Shown: positions 8,627-18,376 of the stretch, in pieces
Layout of the letters: each line of letters begins with the position of its first letter
How positions within the stretch are numbered: the first letter of the stretch is position 1
Assembly (NCBI RefSeq): GCF_000682775.1
Contig: NZ_AWFI01000001.1
Coordinates: 620,001-684,000, forward strand
DNA length: 64,000 nucleotides
Source: Hyphomonas sp. L-53-1-40
GTDB lineage: Bacteria > Pseudomonadota > Alphaproteobacteria > Caulobacterales > Hyphomonadaceae
Reading direction: 5' to 3'
The notes under the pieces: model-generated
What the model saw: the letters and a program-made list of their open reading frames with translations, nothing else
What the model was told of the DNA's origin: nothing
Databases searched by the model: none
Made by a program: the position numbers and the translations under genes

Positions 8627-11224
8627 TCAGAACCGGGTGGAGGTGCTGAAACGGAAGGATTCGGTGCGGTCATACTCTTCGCTCTTGAGGATATGGCTGA
8701 AGTCGAAGCGGATTGGGCCGAAAGGGGAGGTCCAGTAGACGCTGAGGCCCGTAGATGCACGCAACGACAAGTCATCTTCGATCAACTGAACAGCGTCACG
8801 GCCATAGGTGTCCGTGAACTCGACCGGGTCACTCTTGTCTATGTCGCTCAACAGGCCGACCGCGCCCGCTTCCAGGAACAGCCCCGTCTTGATGCCGTAT
8901 TCTTCCGGCAGATAGTTTGGCATCGAGATGTCGAGGCTGGATTGATAGAATGCGTTCCCGCCAAGCGCGTTGAGACGCTTTACGGTTTCTGTGCCGTCAT
9001 CATTCTGGATAATCTGCACAATGCGCGGCCCGAGACCCGCCGTGTCGAACCCGCGGAAGCTGTTGCCGCCCTTGAAGAAGCGATTATTGATGCGCACGCC
9101 TTGGGGGGTGGTCTGTCCGTATTCGGATTCGGCATCGCTGGTGCCATAGGGTTCGATATATCCACCTGATAGACGCAGACTGGCTGTTATGCCCTTCGCA
9201 ATACCCTGGTAGATATTCATCGAAGCGTTGGTGCGAATGAAGTTCACGTCTCCGCCGAGGCCTGCAACGTCTTGACCAAACATGAGGTCGAAACCACCAG
9301 TGGGCTCTATAGGATCATTCTTCATGTCGAGAAGGAGATTGTACCCGACGATTGAGGAAATCTCTGATCGTTCACTGGAGCAAAGCGTGTACCTGTTGAG
9401 ATAGCGCGCGTCGCAGACATCCACGATCAGCGAGCCATCCGGCAACGGCACGTCATCAGCGGTGAGGTAGGCGACACCCACGATGTCATCGCTTGTGTCT
9501 CCCGGAGTGTCATTGTCATCAACAGTGTATTCGGTTGTCAGGCGCTCGCCGCTGTCGGAGTCAATCACGATGCTCTGATCGACGACGTCGATCTTGTCGT
9601 TTTGCAACGTATATTTCAAGCCAAGTTGCAGCCGGTCTGACAAGGGAAAACCTAGCTGCCCGCTGACACCTACAGATTCAGTCGTGTAGCCGCCAAGATC
9701 GGTGTCAGAATAATCGAGTCGGGTAGCAAACGCACTCACACCTGCGGACATGTCACGGTCGAGGAAACGTGGCTCCGTATACTGCAAGTCCACAATTTGC
9801 TGCAGGCTGGATGTGGACAGGCGGGCAGACGCGGATTGCCCGCGCCCGAGCACATTGCGCTGTGCCACGCTCACATCTACGAGGAAAGATTCTGAGGATG
9901 AGAAGCCAGCCGAGAAGCTCATCTCACCAGTGGGCTGCTCAGTGACTTTTACATTCACGTCAATTTGGTCAGGGTCCGCAGTGGGAACCTCGGTAACTTC
10001 GACGTCCTTGAAGTAGCCAAGGGCTCGTGCGCGGTTGCGCGAGCGATCCAGCAAGATGCGGTTGAAGGCATCACCTTCAGTTACGCGCAATTCCCGCCGG
10101 ATCACGCGATCGAGCGTTTGGGTATTACCGACAATATTGATGCGATTGATGTAAACGCGTGGACCTTCATTGATATGAAAAGTCACGTTGACTGTATGCG
10201 TTTCGAGATCGGCAGAGATTTCAGGGCGCACATCAATAAAGGCGTAACCTCCGATCCCCGCGACATAGGTCAGGCCATCAATTGAGTTTTCAATTGTGTC
10301 GCCGCGGAACAGGTCACCGGATCGCGCTACCAGTGACGCTTTCAAGGCGTCCGTGTTGAGCTTTTCCAGCTCGGTTTCCACATTGATCTCGCCGAAGCGA
10401 TAAATCTCGCCCTCGTCGATTGTGTAGGTAATGTAGAAATCCTTCTGATCAGGTGTGAGTTCTGCCACGGCTGACTCCACGCGGAAGTCGTAATACCCCT
10501 TGTTCTGGTAAAATTGACGAAGCAATTCGCGGTCATATTCCAAGCGACCTGGGTCGTAATTGTCGTTTGATGAGAAGAACTGCCACCAACGTGATTGACG
10601 GGTGACAATCTCCGACCGAAGACGGTCGTCTGAATACGTTTCATTTCCCAGGAAGTTGATCGCTCGTACACCAGACACAGGTCCCTCTGTTATCGAAAAG
10701 ACCACATCCACACGGTTCTGATCGAGCGGCACATATTCGGGCGCTACTTTCGCCGCGAACCGGCCGGATTGGCGGTAGAGTTCCATCACGCGCTGCACGT
10801 CTGCCTGCACGCGAGCGGCGGTGAATACGCCGCGCGGCGATATCTGGATTTCTTCGCGGATCTTTTCTTCCCCGAGCGATTTGCTTCCTTCAATCATGAC
10901 CCGATTTACAATTGGGTTTTCGACCAACGTGATGATGAGTTGGTTCCCGACCCGGTCAAAATTTGCATCAGCAAAGAGGCCGGTTGCGAAGAGAGATTTG
11001 AGGGACAAGTCGATACGGTTCGCGTCAAAAGGTGAGCCAGGTTCGACAAGAAGGTAGGACATCACGGTTCGGTCTTCGATCCGCTGATTGCCATTGACAA
11101 TGATGGCTTCGATACTTCCTGTGCTGTCTTCTGCGCCCACCTGCGCAAGCGCCGTCGGTTGCAGCGGAGCGGCGAGCGCAGAGAGTATCAGGGAGAGCGC
11201 AAGTGTTTTGTTTTTGTGGCTCAT
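8627..11224 (-). CDS. bamA: outer-membrane protein assembly factor BamA
   Basis: 865 aa. It inserts beta-barrel proteins into the outer membrane. The signal peptide ends near AALAQ-type sequence at about 28 (PTALAQVGAE). Five POTRA domains can be laid out at about 36-435 (e.g. IEAIIVNGNQRIEDRTV, VNRVMIEGSKSLGEEKI, VSGVRAINFLGNETYSDDRL, YINRINIVGNTQTLDRVI). A 16-strand barrel follows, with the lid-loop motif FFKGGNSFRGFDTAGLGPR in place of the usual VRGF. The chain ends in an aromatic residue (FSTSTRF). An extracellular loop of about residues 590-650 is long and contains an Asp-rich stretch (VDDNDTPGDTSDD) and two Cys. There is no rseP, skp or lpxD next to it, the usual bamA company. It could be the sole bamA relocated, or a second copy dedicated to the autotransporter upstream on the same strand. 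Confidence 0.93.
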   Translation of the reverse strand: MSHKNKTLALSLILSALAAPLQPTALAQVGAEDSTGSIEAIIVNGNQRIEDRTVMSYLLVEPGSPFDANRIDLSLKSLFATGLFADANFDRVGNQLIITLVENPIVNRVMIEGSKSLGEEKIREEIQISPRGVFTAARVQADVQRVMELYRQSGRFAAKVAPEYVPLDQNRVDVVFSITEGPVSGVRAINFLGNETYSDDRLRSEIVTRQSRWWQFFSSNDNYDPGRLEYDRELLRQFYQNKGYYDFRVESAVAELTPDQKDFYITYTIDEGEIYRFGEINVETELEKLNTDALKASLVARSGDLFRGDTIENSIDGLTYVAGIGGYAFIDVRPEISADLETHTVNVTFHINEGPRVYINRINIVGNTQTLDRVIRRELRVTEGDAFNRILLDRSRNRARALGYFKDVEVTEVPTADPDQIDVNVKVTEQPTGEMSFSAGFSSSESFLVDVSVAQRNVLGRGQSASARLSTSSLQQIVDLQYTEPRFLDRDMSAGVSAFATRLDYSDTDLGGYTTESVGVSGQLGFPLSDRLQLGLKYTLQNDKIDVVDQSIVIDSDSGERLTTEYTVDDNDTPGDTSDDIVGVAYLTADDVPLPDGSLIVDVCDARYLNRYTLCSSERSEISSIVGYNLLLDMKNDPIEPTGGFDLMFGQDVAGLGGDVNFIRTNASMNIYQGIAKGITASLRLSGGYIEPYGTSDAESEYGQTTPQGVRINNRFFKGGNSFRGFDTAGLGPRIVQIIQNDDGTETVKRLNALGGNAFYQSSLDISMPNYLPEEYGIKTGLFLEAGAVGLLSDIDKSDPVEFTDTYGRDAVQLIEDDLSLRASTGLSVYWTSPFGPIRFDFSHILKSEEYDRTESFRFSTSTRF

Positions 11225-11263
11225 GAAGTCGGCATCCAGAAGAGAGAAATGGTGTCTGAGAGA

Positions 11264-14200
11264 TCAGAAGCGGAGTTTGACGGCGGCGTTAGCCGTCAGG
11301 GCGGTTGCGTCGGCTGAAAACTCACCATCCACGCCAAACCGGATTTTCAGGAGTTCGGACCCAGCCAGCAGCGAGAGTCCCACCGTGGCGGCATCTTCGA
11401 ACACCTCGGTCGCGCTAAGTGTAAAACTGTCCTCATAGCCGACAAATCCAGCGTCGACCTCGTAAGGTGTCGAAGACAGCGTGGAGCGATAACCAATATC
11501 CAAACCAGCCCGGACCATCGGCTGGTAGCGATTGGAGTTGTTGTGACTGGTATAGGCCGGGCCCGTGCGAGACGAGTCTGCGCCCCCCCGCCAGACATAG
11601 GCAAAGCCGAGTCCGGCATCAGCGGTTACACGGTCAGTGCTGGCGTCGCTGACCCATAGGTTCAATCCGTTTGATGCCGTTTCTGAATATCCGTCCTGAT
11701 CAAGTTTGAAATAGTCCAGACCAATTGATGGCGTCATCCTGAACGCTCCGGACCCGAATTCGGTCGATGCCAGGAGTGAAGCCGCGGTGGTCATCCCATC
11801 CCACGTGCCGCTGACCTCTGAAACATACTCGTCGAACTCGATTTCTCTGTAGCTGGAATGGTCGACCTTCGCGATCTGGCCAACGGCCTGAAGATTTACG
11901 CGCCCGATCTGTTCCGTCGCATACACCCCGACCCCCAGGCTTTTCATGGTCACAGGATTCTCGCCGCCAGTTTTTTCCTCGAACTTGCCGTCGCTCATCG
12001 TCCCCATGATGCCTATTGCATCTATGCCTAGCAGTGAGCGATCGTACCCTAGAGCGATGCCGAGGCCGCGGCCGTCATATCCCGGCCCATCGTCAGACCC
12101 GTCATAGCTGACATGGGAATAGGTCTCCTGCACCCATACACCATTTCCGGATTCACTGGAGCTACGGGTGAACTCCAGATGGCTTCTCAGCGCGCCAAAA
12201 GCGGCGTTCGACTGGGATTCCAGATAGCGCGTTGCGGCATCAGTGCGCTGAGGCAGTAGCAAATTGTAGGCCTCAAGAAAGTCATGTTCGGTCGAAAGCT
12301 GCGTGATGGCAGATCCGACATCATCGTCATTCGTGGCAACGTTGAGTATAGCGGAGAGGGCGCGGGACTGGTTCGTGTCGAGACTGAGTTCCTCCGCAGT
12401 CTTGAGGCGAAAGTCCAGATTGAGTTTATCTGTATCAGACGTCTCTGTCTCCAGCGATACATTGTATATCCACGGTACATTTTCGGTCGACAACTCAGCG
12501 GTGTCTTCTTCGTATGTCAGTGTACCCGCTTCGATCAGTGTTACCCCAAAATCACCGTCGATGAATGACGTAAGTGTTGGGCGTACCAAAGTATCGCTGC
12601 CCAGTGCTGCGGCTCCGGAAACAGATAGAAAGGCTGTGGTCCGCAGGTTCTGAGGATCAATTTCGAATTCAAGCGTTGAGCCATCCGTGACGGAGAGGGA
12701 GGCAAGCTGCAAGGACGTGTCTTCAAGCAGGACAATTTCAGAATCTGAAATTGTCGCGGCCAGTCTGTAAGCATCGCTCGTCAGATTACCCGTGAGCAAC
12801 GTTGAAGATAGGAAGTCGATCGTTCCACTCGCAGAGCCGAAGTCGAAATCTCCCTCGATCTCACTCTCCTCAATACGCAGGTTGAGTGTGTCGCCCTCGA
12901 AATAGGTGTCTCCCAGAAACTCGGCATCAGATAGGTCGAAAGTTGCGGCGCCGGCACCAAAGTAGATGTCGCCTGCCAGACCCCCGTCCAGAATCTGCAG
13001 TATGTCATCGCCGGTTCCGAACCGGACGTCGCCATAGATTGTAGGTTCGGTCACATCGTCTTCATCGATTTCGTCATCGCCGTTCACATCTTCAGTGGGA
13101 GTTTCCTGATACTGGATGATGGTTGCGCCGGCCGTTTGTGCGGACAGGTCAATGGCGATGGACGATCCTGTTTCCGAATCTTCCCGTCCGTCTGAAATGA
13201 GTAGGCCTGATATCGCGCCGGTATTGGTTATGTATCTTAGCGTATCACTTTCATCGGTGATCGCCGTTGCTGCGCCACCATAGCCATTCGATGAAGCGGT
13301 GATGGATCCACTATTCAGGATCGCTTCCAGCGTACTTCCATTGGAAATGAACAACGCTTTGGCGGTGTCGTCCGTTAACGTATAGGTCGTTGCGGCGATG
13401 GATCCGGAGTTTTCGAGAGTGCCGATTGTGGTGCCATTGCCGAGCAGAAGGCCTACGGCGGAAGCCTCGTAGGCGGTTCCTTGAATTGTGCCGGAATTCA
13501 GTATACCGCCGTCAATTGTGACCGTTCCGGTTCCGTCTTCTGATCCGGAGATGGAGAGCGCCGTCGCGTCGAATCCGATATTCATGCCACTGGCATAAAT
13601 CGTCCCGCGATTGATGAGTCCCTGATCAAAAGAAAACGTGGCGAGTACTTCATCCACGTCATCGTCGTCATCATCATCGGTGGTATCGCGAACGGTTTCT
13701 ACGACGCTCGAGAAGACTACATTCTCGCCAGCTTCGGCTTCGATGGCGAGCGCGGGGGCTGAACCATAACTGTAGATTCTTCCAGCAGTTCGATTCTCAT
13801 CAAAATCGTCGACGGTATCCTTCGTCTCGTCATCCTCATCCTCTTCGGATGTGAAGTCGTCGACCGCGCCATTGATCAGCAAGCCTTGTCCCAGACTGCC
13901 CGTGATGCGGACGCCGTTCGCATTGTCGTAAAGGTCGTCTGCATCGCGGCGATTCTCCACCGCGTCAGTATCGTCATCGATATAGACGGGCGCGATATAG
14001 TTGGAAGAACTGGTGCTGGTGAATCCGGTCGAGCTGATTGAACTCTCAATCGTCACATTGCCGGAAACATTCCCATCAATTGTGACAGCTGATGCATTCT
14101 CACCCTGAACCGTAATGGCGCCGCTGATCAATACATCACTGGCGACGTCATCTTCGAGGCTCAGACCCAGGGCGTTGTCGCCGATAACCGAAATTGTGCC

Positions 14201-14803
14201 CTGTTGCGTGTAATCGCCATCGAGTGCGGATCCGATGTGTACGCCCGCTGAATCATTGCCTTCTATGTATAGCGTGGAGCCATGATCGAGCAGGATATTA
14301 CCTGTGATCGTGCCACCATTCTCGACGTCGATGCCCACGCGGTTCGTCCCGATGGCGAGTGGCCCGTCCACATCGTCATCATCGTCTTCGTCTTCCCGGT
14401 CATAGTCTTCCGACAATTCGATGGAACCCGTGTGGGTGATGCCTGTCGTCGTACCCGTTCGGACAGCAATAGCGGTGACGTAGTCGGTGTCTTCTGCGAG
14501 AATTTCGCCATCATTGGTGATGGTATTGTCGGAGTCGACCGTAATCGCGGTGGTACCTGGCAGGTCGCTGAGATCAATTTCCCCATCTTCAGTGATTGTA
14601 ATGTCGTCGGGCTGTCCGTCATTCGCGGTGGAGGTCTCGACGGGGGCGACGGTGGATTCCTCGATTTCGACGGCCCATGCAGGGAGGGCCGAAGCCATAC
14701 CCAGAACAATAATCAGTCCACGTGCAACCACCTCAGGAGCGGATTCCTGTGGACCGGAAGCGTGCATCCTTAAAGGATTGTTATTTAATGAAAAAATGTT
14801 CAT
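11264..14803 (-). CDS. large autotransporter (type Va-like) with Asp-rich passenger
   Basis: 1179 aa from the ATG at 14803, with GGAG eight bases upstream; a TTG further upstream is less likely. The N-terminal segment to about 45 is an extended signal peptide (polar stretch, then GLIIVLGMASALPAWAVE). The passenger is a beta-helix-like series of short imperfect repeats rich in Gly, Thr and Ser (NSGTI, NTGAIS, DGGI). It is interrupted by acidic stretches such as DREDEDDDDDVDG, DTTDDDDDDDVDEV and DVNGDDEIDEDDV, which resemble Ca2+-binding loops. The last 280 residues or so form an autotransporter barrel (GNGVWVQETYSHVSYDGS at its start) ending in AVKLRF. It lies upstream of bamA on the same strand, 39 bases away. 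Expected role is a surface-exposed adhesin or matrix protein. Confidence 0.85.
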   Translation of the reverse strand: MNIFSLNNNPLRMHASGPQESAPEVVARGLIIVLGMASALPAWAVEIEESTVAPVETSTANDGQPDDITITEDGEIDLSDLPGTTAITVDSDNTITNDGEILAEDTDYVTAIAVRTGTTTGITHTGSIELSEDYDREDEDDDDDVDGPLAIGTNRVGIDVENGGTITGNILLDHGSTLYIEGNDSAGVHIGSALDGDYTQQGTISVIGDNALGLSLEDDVASDVLISGAITVQGENASAVTIDGNVSGNVTIESSISSTGFTSTSSSNYIAPVYIDDDTDAVENRRDADDLYDNANGVRITGSLGQGLLINGAVDDFTSEEDEDDETKDTVDDFDENRTAGRIYSYGSAPALAIEAEAGENVVFSSVVETVRDTTDDDDDDDVDEVLATFSFDQGLINRGTIYASGMNIGFDATALSISGSEDGTGTVTIDGGILNSGTIQGTAYEASAVGLLLGNGTTIGTLENSGSIAATTYTLTDDTAKALFISNGSTLEAILNSGSITASSNGYGGAATAITDESDTLRYITNTGAISGLLISDGREDSETGSSIAIDLSAQTAGATIIQYQETPTEDVNGDDEIDEDDVTEPTIYGDVRFGTGDDILQILDGGLAGDIYFGAGAATFDLSDAEFLGDTYFEGDTLNLRIEESEIEGDFDFGSASGTIDFLSSTLLTGNLTSDAYRLAATISDSEIVLLEDTSLQLASLSVTDGSTLEFEIDPQNLRTTAFLSVSGAAALGSDTLVRPTLTSFIDGDFGVTLIEAGTLTYEEDTAELSTENVPWIYNVSLETETSDTDKLNLDFRLKTAEELSLDTNQSRALSAILNVATNDDDVGSAITQLSTEHDFLEAYNLLLPQRTDAATRYLESQSNAAFGALRSHLEFTRSSSESGNGVWVQETYSHVSYDGSDDGPGYDGRGLGIALGYDRSLLGIDAIGIMGTMSDGKFEEKTGGENPVTMKSLGVGVYATEQIGRVNLQAVGQIAKVDHSSYREIEFDEYVSEVSGTWDGMTTAASLLASTEFGSGAFRMTPSIGLDYFKLDQDGYSETASNGLNLWVSDASTDRVTADAGLGFAYVWRGGADSSRTGPAYTSHNNSNRYQPMVRAGLDIGYRSTLSSTPYEVDAGFVGYEDSFTLSATEVFEDAATVGLSLLAGSELLKIRFGVDGEFSADATALTANAAVKLRF

Positions 14804-14893
14804 GTTGGCGCGCTCCAGATCGTCCTGTCCCAATGCGTTACGGGAGCGTCTTGTCTGAACTTTGCCGAAATGTGCGGCTTGTCAGCGAGAGTG

Positions 14894-14906
14894 TGTCAGC
14901 CTGACA
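14894..14906. promoter_or_regulatory. perfect palindrome in the autotransporter/macA intergenic region
   Basis: TGTCAGCCTGACA, a 6+1+6 perfect dyad, lies about 90 bases upstream of the autotransporter start and about 220 upstream of macA. The 320-base gap 14804-15123 holds no credible gene, so this is the best candidate operator for either unit. No cognate regulator can be named. Confidence 0.3.
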
Positions 14907-15123
14907 TAATTGGCGGGACATTGCTGTCGTCTTCCGCTTTCAGGATTCATGCGCAAGCAAATGATCTGCAACATTCTGGTGACAAAGCTGTGGTGAAGGA
15001 GCGGGCTTGAGCCGGGTTTGCTGGAAAGTGCAATAAAATGCCGGTCTTCGCGACGGAATTTGAAACTTGGGTCGTTTAACCCGGGAACATGTTCACAGCC
15101 AGAATTGCTGGAAAGAGACAAGA

Positions 15124-16425
15124 ATGAGAGTTTTTGGGAAACGATCCCGCTGGATCATCGCGATTATTGTCGTATTGGCAGCAGGCGGTGCCGTATGGTT
15201 TGCGAAGTCAAACTTGGCGAACTCCACAACGCCGACTTATGAAACATCAGCCGCACGCACGGGTGATATTGAAGTTACGATCTCGGCAGCAGGTACTCTT
15301 GCGCCAAAGGAGATGGTTGAGGTTGGCGCACAGGTCTCGGGTCAATTGGAAGAGTTGTTCGTTGATGTCGGCGACGAGGTCGAGAAGGGCCAACTCCTTG
15401 CGCAGATCGATGCCACGATTGCACAGAACACGGTCGAAGCCCAACAAGCTCAGTTAAACTCGCTATATGCCTCGAAACGTCAACAGGTGGCTTCTCTGAA
15501 ACTTGCAAGGGCCGAGTCTGAACGCGCCAATATGCTGTTTGAGGCCGATGCCATTGCGCGCGCTGACTATGAGGCCACGGTATCGGAATTGGAGATCGCG
15601 GAAGGGAAGCTCGACGCTATCAATGCGCAGATCGCGCAGCAGACCTCCAGCCTCCGTGCCGATGAAGCCAATCTGGAATTTACAAAGATTTACGCTCCGA
15701 TGGCTGGTACAGTCGTTTCGCTCAGTGCGTCCGAGGGCCAGACCCTCAATGCCAACCAGACCGCACCCGTCATCATGACCATCGCGGATCTCGGTATAAT
15801 GACGGTGGAGGCCGATGTCTCCGAAGCAGATGTGTTGCGCGTATCAAAGGGGCAGCAAGCCTGGTTCACCACGCTGGGCGATTCTGATCACAAGTGGCAA
15901 ACCGAAGTTCGTCAGGTTCTTCCCACGCCCGAAGTTGTCAATGACGTCGTGCTCTACAAGGCGCTGCTCGATATTGAGAACCCCGACGGAATTCTACGAA
16001 GTGATATGACTGCTCAGGTCTTCTTCATTCTGGGGCAAGCCGAAGATGCCGTCCTGATCCCGGTAACGGCCTTGCAATCACGTCCCGAGCGCCCGGAGGG
16101 CGCACAAGCTCGGCGGCCTGCGAGACCTGAAGGCGAAGCCGCCCACGGTGATCGTGTTGGCGACGGCAGAGGCCAGGCTATCCGTGAGGCACGCGCGCAA
16201 TATCCCGACGCAGAAATGGGTATGGTTCTGAAAATGGATGCGAATGGCGAAGCTGTCCCTCAGCCTGTTTTGGTTGGTCTTCAGACGCGTACAATTGCCG
16301 AAATATTGTTCGGCTTGTCTGAGGGTGATGAGGTCGTGACCGGGCAAGTGAGCATTCGTCCGAAACAGGCGACCGAGCGTGCCGGAAATGACCGGCCGCG
16401 CCCTATGGGTCCACCCCCGGTTTAG
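15124..16425 (+). CDS. macA: MacA-like periplasmic adaptor of an ABC-type tripartite exporter
   Basis: 433 aa from the ATG at 15124, after GGAAAGAG. One N-terminal TM anchor (RWIIAIIVVLAAGGAVWFA) is followed by a lipoyl half-domain (VEVGAQVSGQLEELFVDVGDEVEKGQLLAQID), a coiled-coil hairpin (about 85-165), the second lipoyl half (FTKIYAPMAGTVVSLSASEGQ), a beta-barrel and a membrane-proximal domain. The C-terminal part has an unusual Arg/Pro/Glu-rich insertion (about 322-350, RRPARPEGEAAHGD). It is followed directly by macB and a TolC-like lipoprotein, so the three form one exporter that could carry peptides, macrolides, lipopeptides or haem-like compounds. Confidence 0.92.
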   Translation: MRVFGKRSRWIIAIIVVLAAGGAVWFAKSNLANSTTPTYETSAARTGDIEVTISAAGTLAPKEMVEVGAQVSGQLEELFVDVGDEVEKGQLLAQIDATIAQNTVEAQQAQLNSLYASKRQQVASLKLARAESERANMLFEADAIARADYEATVSELEIAEGKLDAINAQIAQQTSSLRADEANLEFTKIYAPMAGTVVSLSASEGQTLNANQTAPVIMTIADLGIMTVEADVSEADVLRVSKGQQAWFTTLGDSDHKWQTEVRQVLPTPEVVNDVVLYKALLDIENPDGILRSDMTAQVFFILGQAEDAVLIPVTALQSRPERPEGAQARRPARPEGEAAHGDRVGDGRGQAIREARAQYPDAEMGMVLKMDANGEAVPQPVLVGLQTRTIAEILFGLSEGDEVVTGQVSIRPKQATERAGNDRPRPMGPPPV

Positions 16426-16436
16426 GACTTCAAATC

Positions 16437-18374
16437 ATGTCAGAACCCTTGCTACATTTGCAGGACATAAAGCGCGTCTACGGACGGGGTGACGCAGAGG
16501 TCCGCGCCCTTGATGGCGTCGACCTGACCATTCGCGAAGGCGAGTTCGTTGCAATTGTCGGACAGTCGGGTTCCGGCAAGTCGACTTTGATGAACTTGCT
16601 TGGTTGTCTCGACCGCCCGACCTCCGGAACCTACCGCATTCATGGGCAGGATGTGTCCGAGATGGACGCCGATGCACTGGCCTCCTTGCGCAGGCGGACA
16701 TTCGGCTTTGTGTTTCAGCGCTATAATCTCCTCGCCAATGTCAGCGCATCGGAGAACGTGGAGATACCTGCGGTCTATGCCGGGATTCGCCAATCGGAAC
16801 GGAAGGCTCGCGCACAGGAATTGCTCGGTCGGCTTGGCCTTGGCGGGCGCGAGAAAAGTCGCCCCGGTCAATTGTCCGGGGGACAGCAGCAACGTGTGGC
16901 TGTTGCCCGAGCTCTGATGAATGACGCCGAAGTCATCCTTGCGGATGAGCCGACGGGAGCGCTCGATTCCGGCACGAGTGAAGAACTTCTGGAATTGCTG
17001 GAAGAGCTGCATCGCTCCGGCCGCACAGTCATCCTGATTACCCATGACCAGGAAGTCGCTGAACGCGCAGACCGCACGATTGAAATTCGCGACGGCAAAA
17101 TCATTTCCGATTCCGGTTCAGTAGAGCGGTCTCTGGAGTCGTTTGAGCAACGCGCCGTGAAATCCTCCCCATCCTTCTTTCTTCAGCTTACGGAATCCAT
17201 CAAGACGGCCTTCAGGTCATTGCGCGCGAACCTGTTTCGCACCGCACTGACCTTGCTGGGCGTGGTGATCGGCGTTGCGGCGGTGGTCGCAATGCTGGCG
17301 GTCGGGCAAGGTAGCCAGCGCGAGGTTATGGCGCGGTTTGAGGACATGGGCGCGAACCTGCTCTTCGTTCAGCCGGGGGGGGACCGGGGCGCGCGAATGC
17401 GCGGTGATGCCATCGCAACCCTTTCACTCGTAGATGCTGAGAGATTGGGAGAATTGGACAATGTCCTGGCTGCGGTGCCATCGCGGTCCGGATCCGCAAC
17501 ATTGCGACGAGGAAGTAATGATCATCGTGGCTCCGTGGAGGGGGTTTCGGAAGACTGGTTGCTCGCGAACACTCGCAATATTGAATACGGCTCCTTCTTC
17601 ACGGCTGAAGATGTCGACCGACGCGTAGGTGTGGTTGTGCTGGGCACGACGACCGCGGGGGAATTGTTTGACAATGTCTCGGAAGCCGTCGGCGAGTATG
17701 TCTTCCTTGCGGGCGCACCATTTGAGGTCGCTGGCGTACTCGAGGAAGAAGGTGCCAGCTCATTCGGCCGTGATCAGGATGATATCGCGCTTATTCCCAT
17801 CACGACCGGCATGATGCGCGTGTTCGGCAGTTCCTACCTGTCGAGTGTAACCATCGCCGTGGAAGACACGGGCGTTATTTCCACAACCGAAACCGAAGCA
17901 AACGAACTGCTGCTTCAACGCCACGGCACACAGGATTTCCGTATACGAAATACGGCATCGATCCTGGAGTCCGTTCAGGAGACACAGAATTCGTTCTCGA
18001 TCCTGCTAGGCGCGGTAGCCTCTATTTCGTTGCTCGTCGGCGGTATCGGTGTGATGAACATCATGCTTGTCAGCGTATCAGAACGCACGCGCGAGATCGG
18101 TGTGCGCATGGCAACGGGTGCGCGTCGGTCTGATATTCTTGTCCAATTCATTGTGGAGGCCGTCGTGGTCTGCGCGCTGGGCGGTGTGATCGGTATTCTT
18201 TCGGGCTTTGCGATTTGTGCAATCCTCGCCAATCTCGGCACCAGCATCGCGGTTACGCCCATGCCGGCGATCCTCGCCTTTTCAACAGCTTTCCTTACCG
18301 GGTTCGTGTTCGGCTTCCTGCCGGCGCGCAATGCCTCGCGGCTTGATCCGGTCCGGGCCCTTGCGGCGGAGTAA
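16437..18374 (+). CDS. macB: MacB-like ABC transporter, fused ATPase and permease
   Basis: 645 aa. The N-terminal ATPase has Walker A GQSGSGKST, signature LSGGQQQRVAVARAL, Walker B VILADEPTGALDS and the switch His in ILITHDQ. The C-terminal FtsX-type permease has TM1 after SLRANLFRTALTLLGVVIGVAAV, a large periplasmic domain (about 300-520) and three terminal TMs with VGGIGVMNIMLVSVSERTREIG and FGFLPARNASRLDPVRAL. The length matches E. coli MacB (648 aa). It uses ATP to drive mechanotransmission export through MacA and an outer-membrane channel. It starts 11 bases after macA and ends 2 bases before the channel gene. Confidence 0.95.
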   Translation: MSEPLLHLQDIKRVYGRGDAEVRALDGVDLTIREGEFVAIVGQSGSGKSTLMNLLGCLDRPTSGTYRIHGQDVSEMDADALASLRRRTFGFVFQRYNLLANVSASENVEIPAVYAGIRQSERKARAQELLGRLGLGGREKSRPGQLSGGQQQRVAVARALMNDAEVILADEPTGALDSGTSEELLELLEELHRSGRTVILITHDQEVAERADRTIEIRDGKIISDSGSVERSLESFEQRAVKSSPSFFLQLTESIKTAFRSLRANLFRTALTLLGVVIGVAAVVAMLAVGQGSQREVMARFEDMGANLLFVQPGGDRGARMRGDAIATLSLVDAERLGELDNVLAAVPSRSGSATLRRGSNDHRGSVEGVSEDWLLANTRNIEYGSFFTAEDVDRRVGVVVLGTTTAGELFDNVSEAVGEYVFLAGAPFEVAGVLEEEGASSFGRDQDDIALIPITTGMMRVFGSSYLSSVTIAVEDTGVISTTETEANELLLQRHGTQDFRIRNTASILESVQETQNSFSILLGAVASISLLVGGIGVMNIMLVSVSERTREIGVRMATGARRSDILVQFIVEAVVVCALGGVIGILSGFAICAILANLGTSIAVTPMPAILAFSTAFLTGFVFGFLPARNASRLDPVRALAAE

Positions 18375-18376
18375 TC

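Noticed and set aside
13640..14420. Asp-codon runs in the autotransporter as phase-variable simple repeats
   Set aside because: The GAT/GAC codons are mixed, so the DNA is not a pure short tandem repeat prone to slippage.
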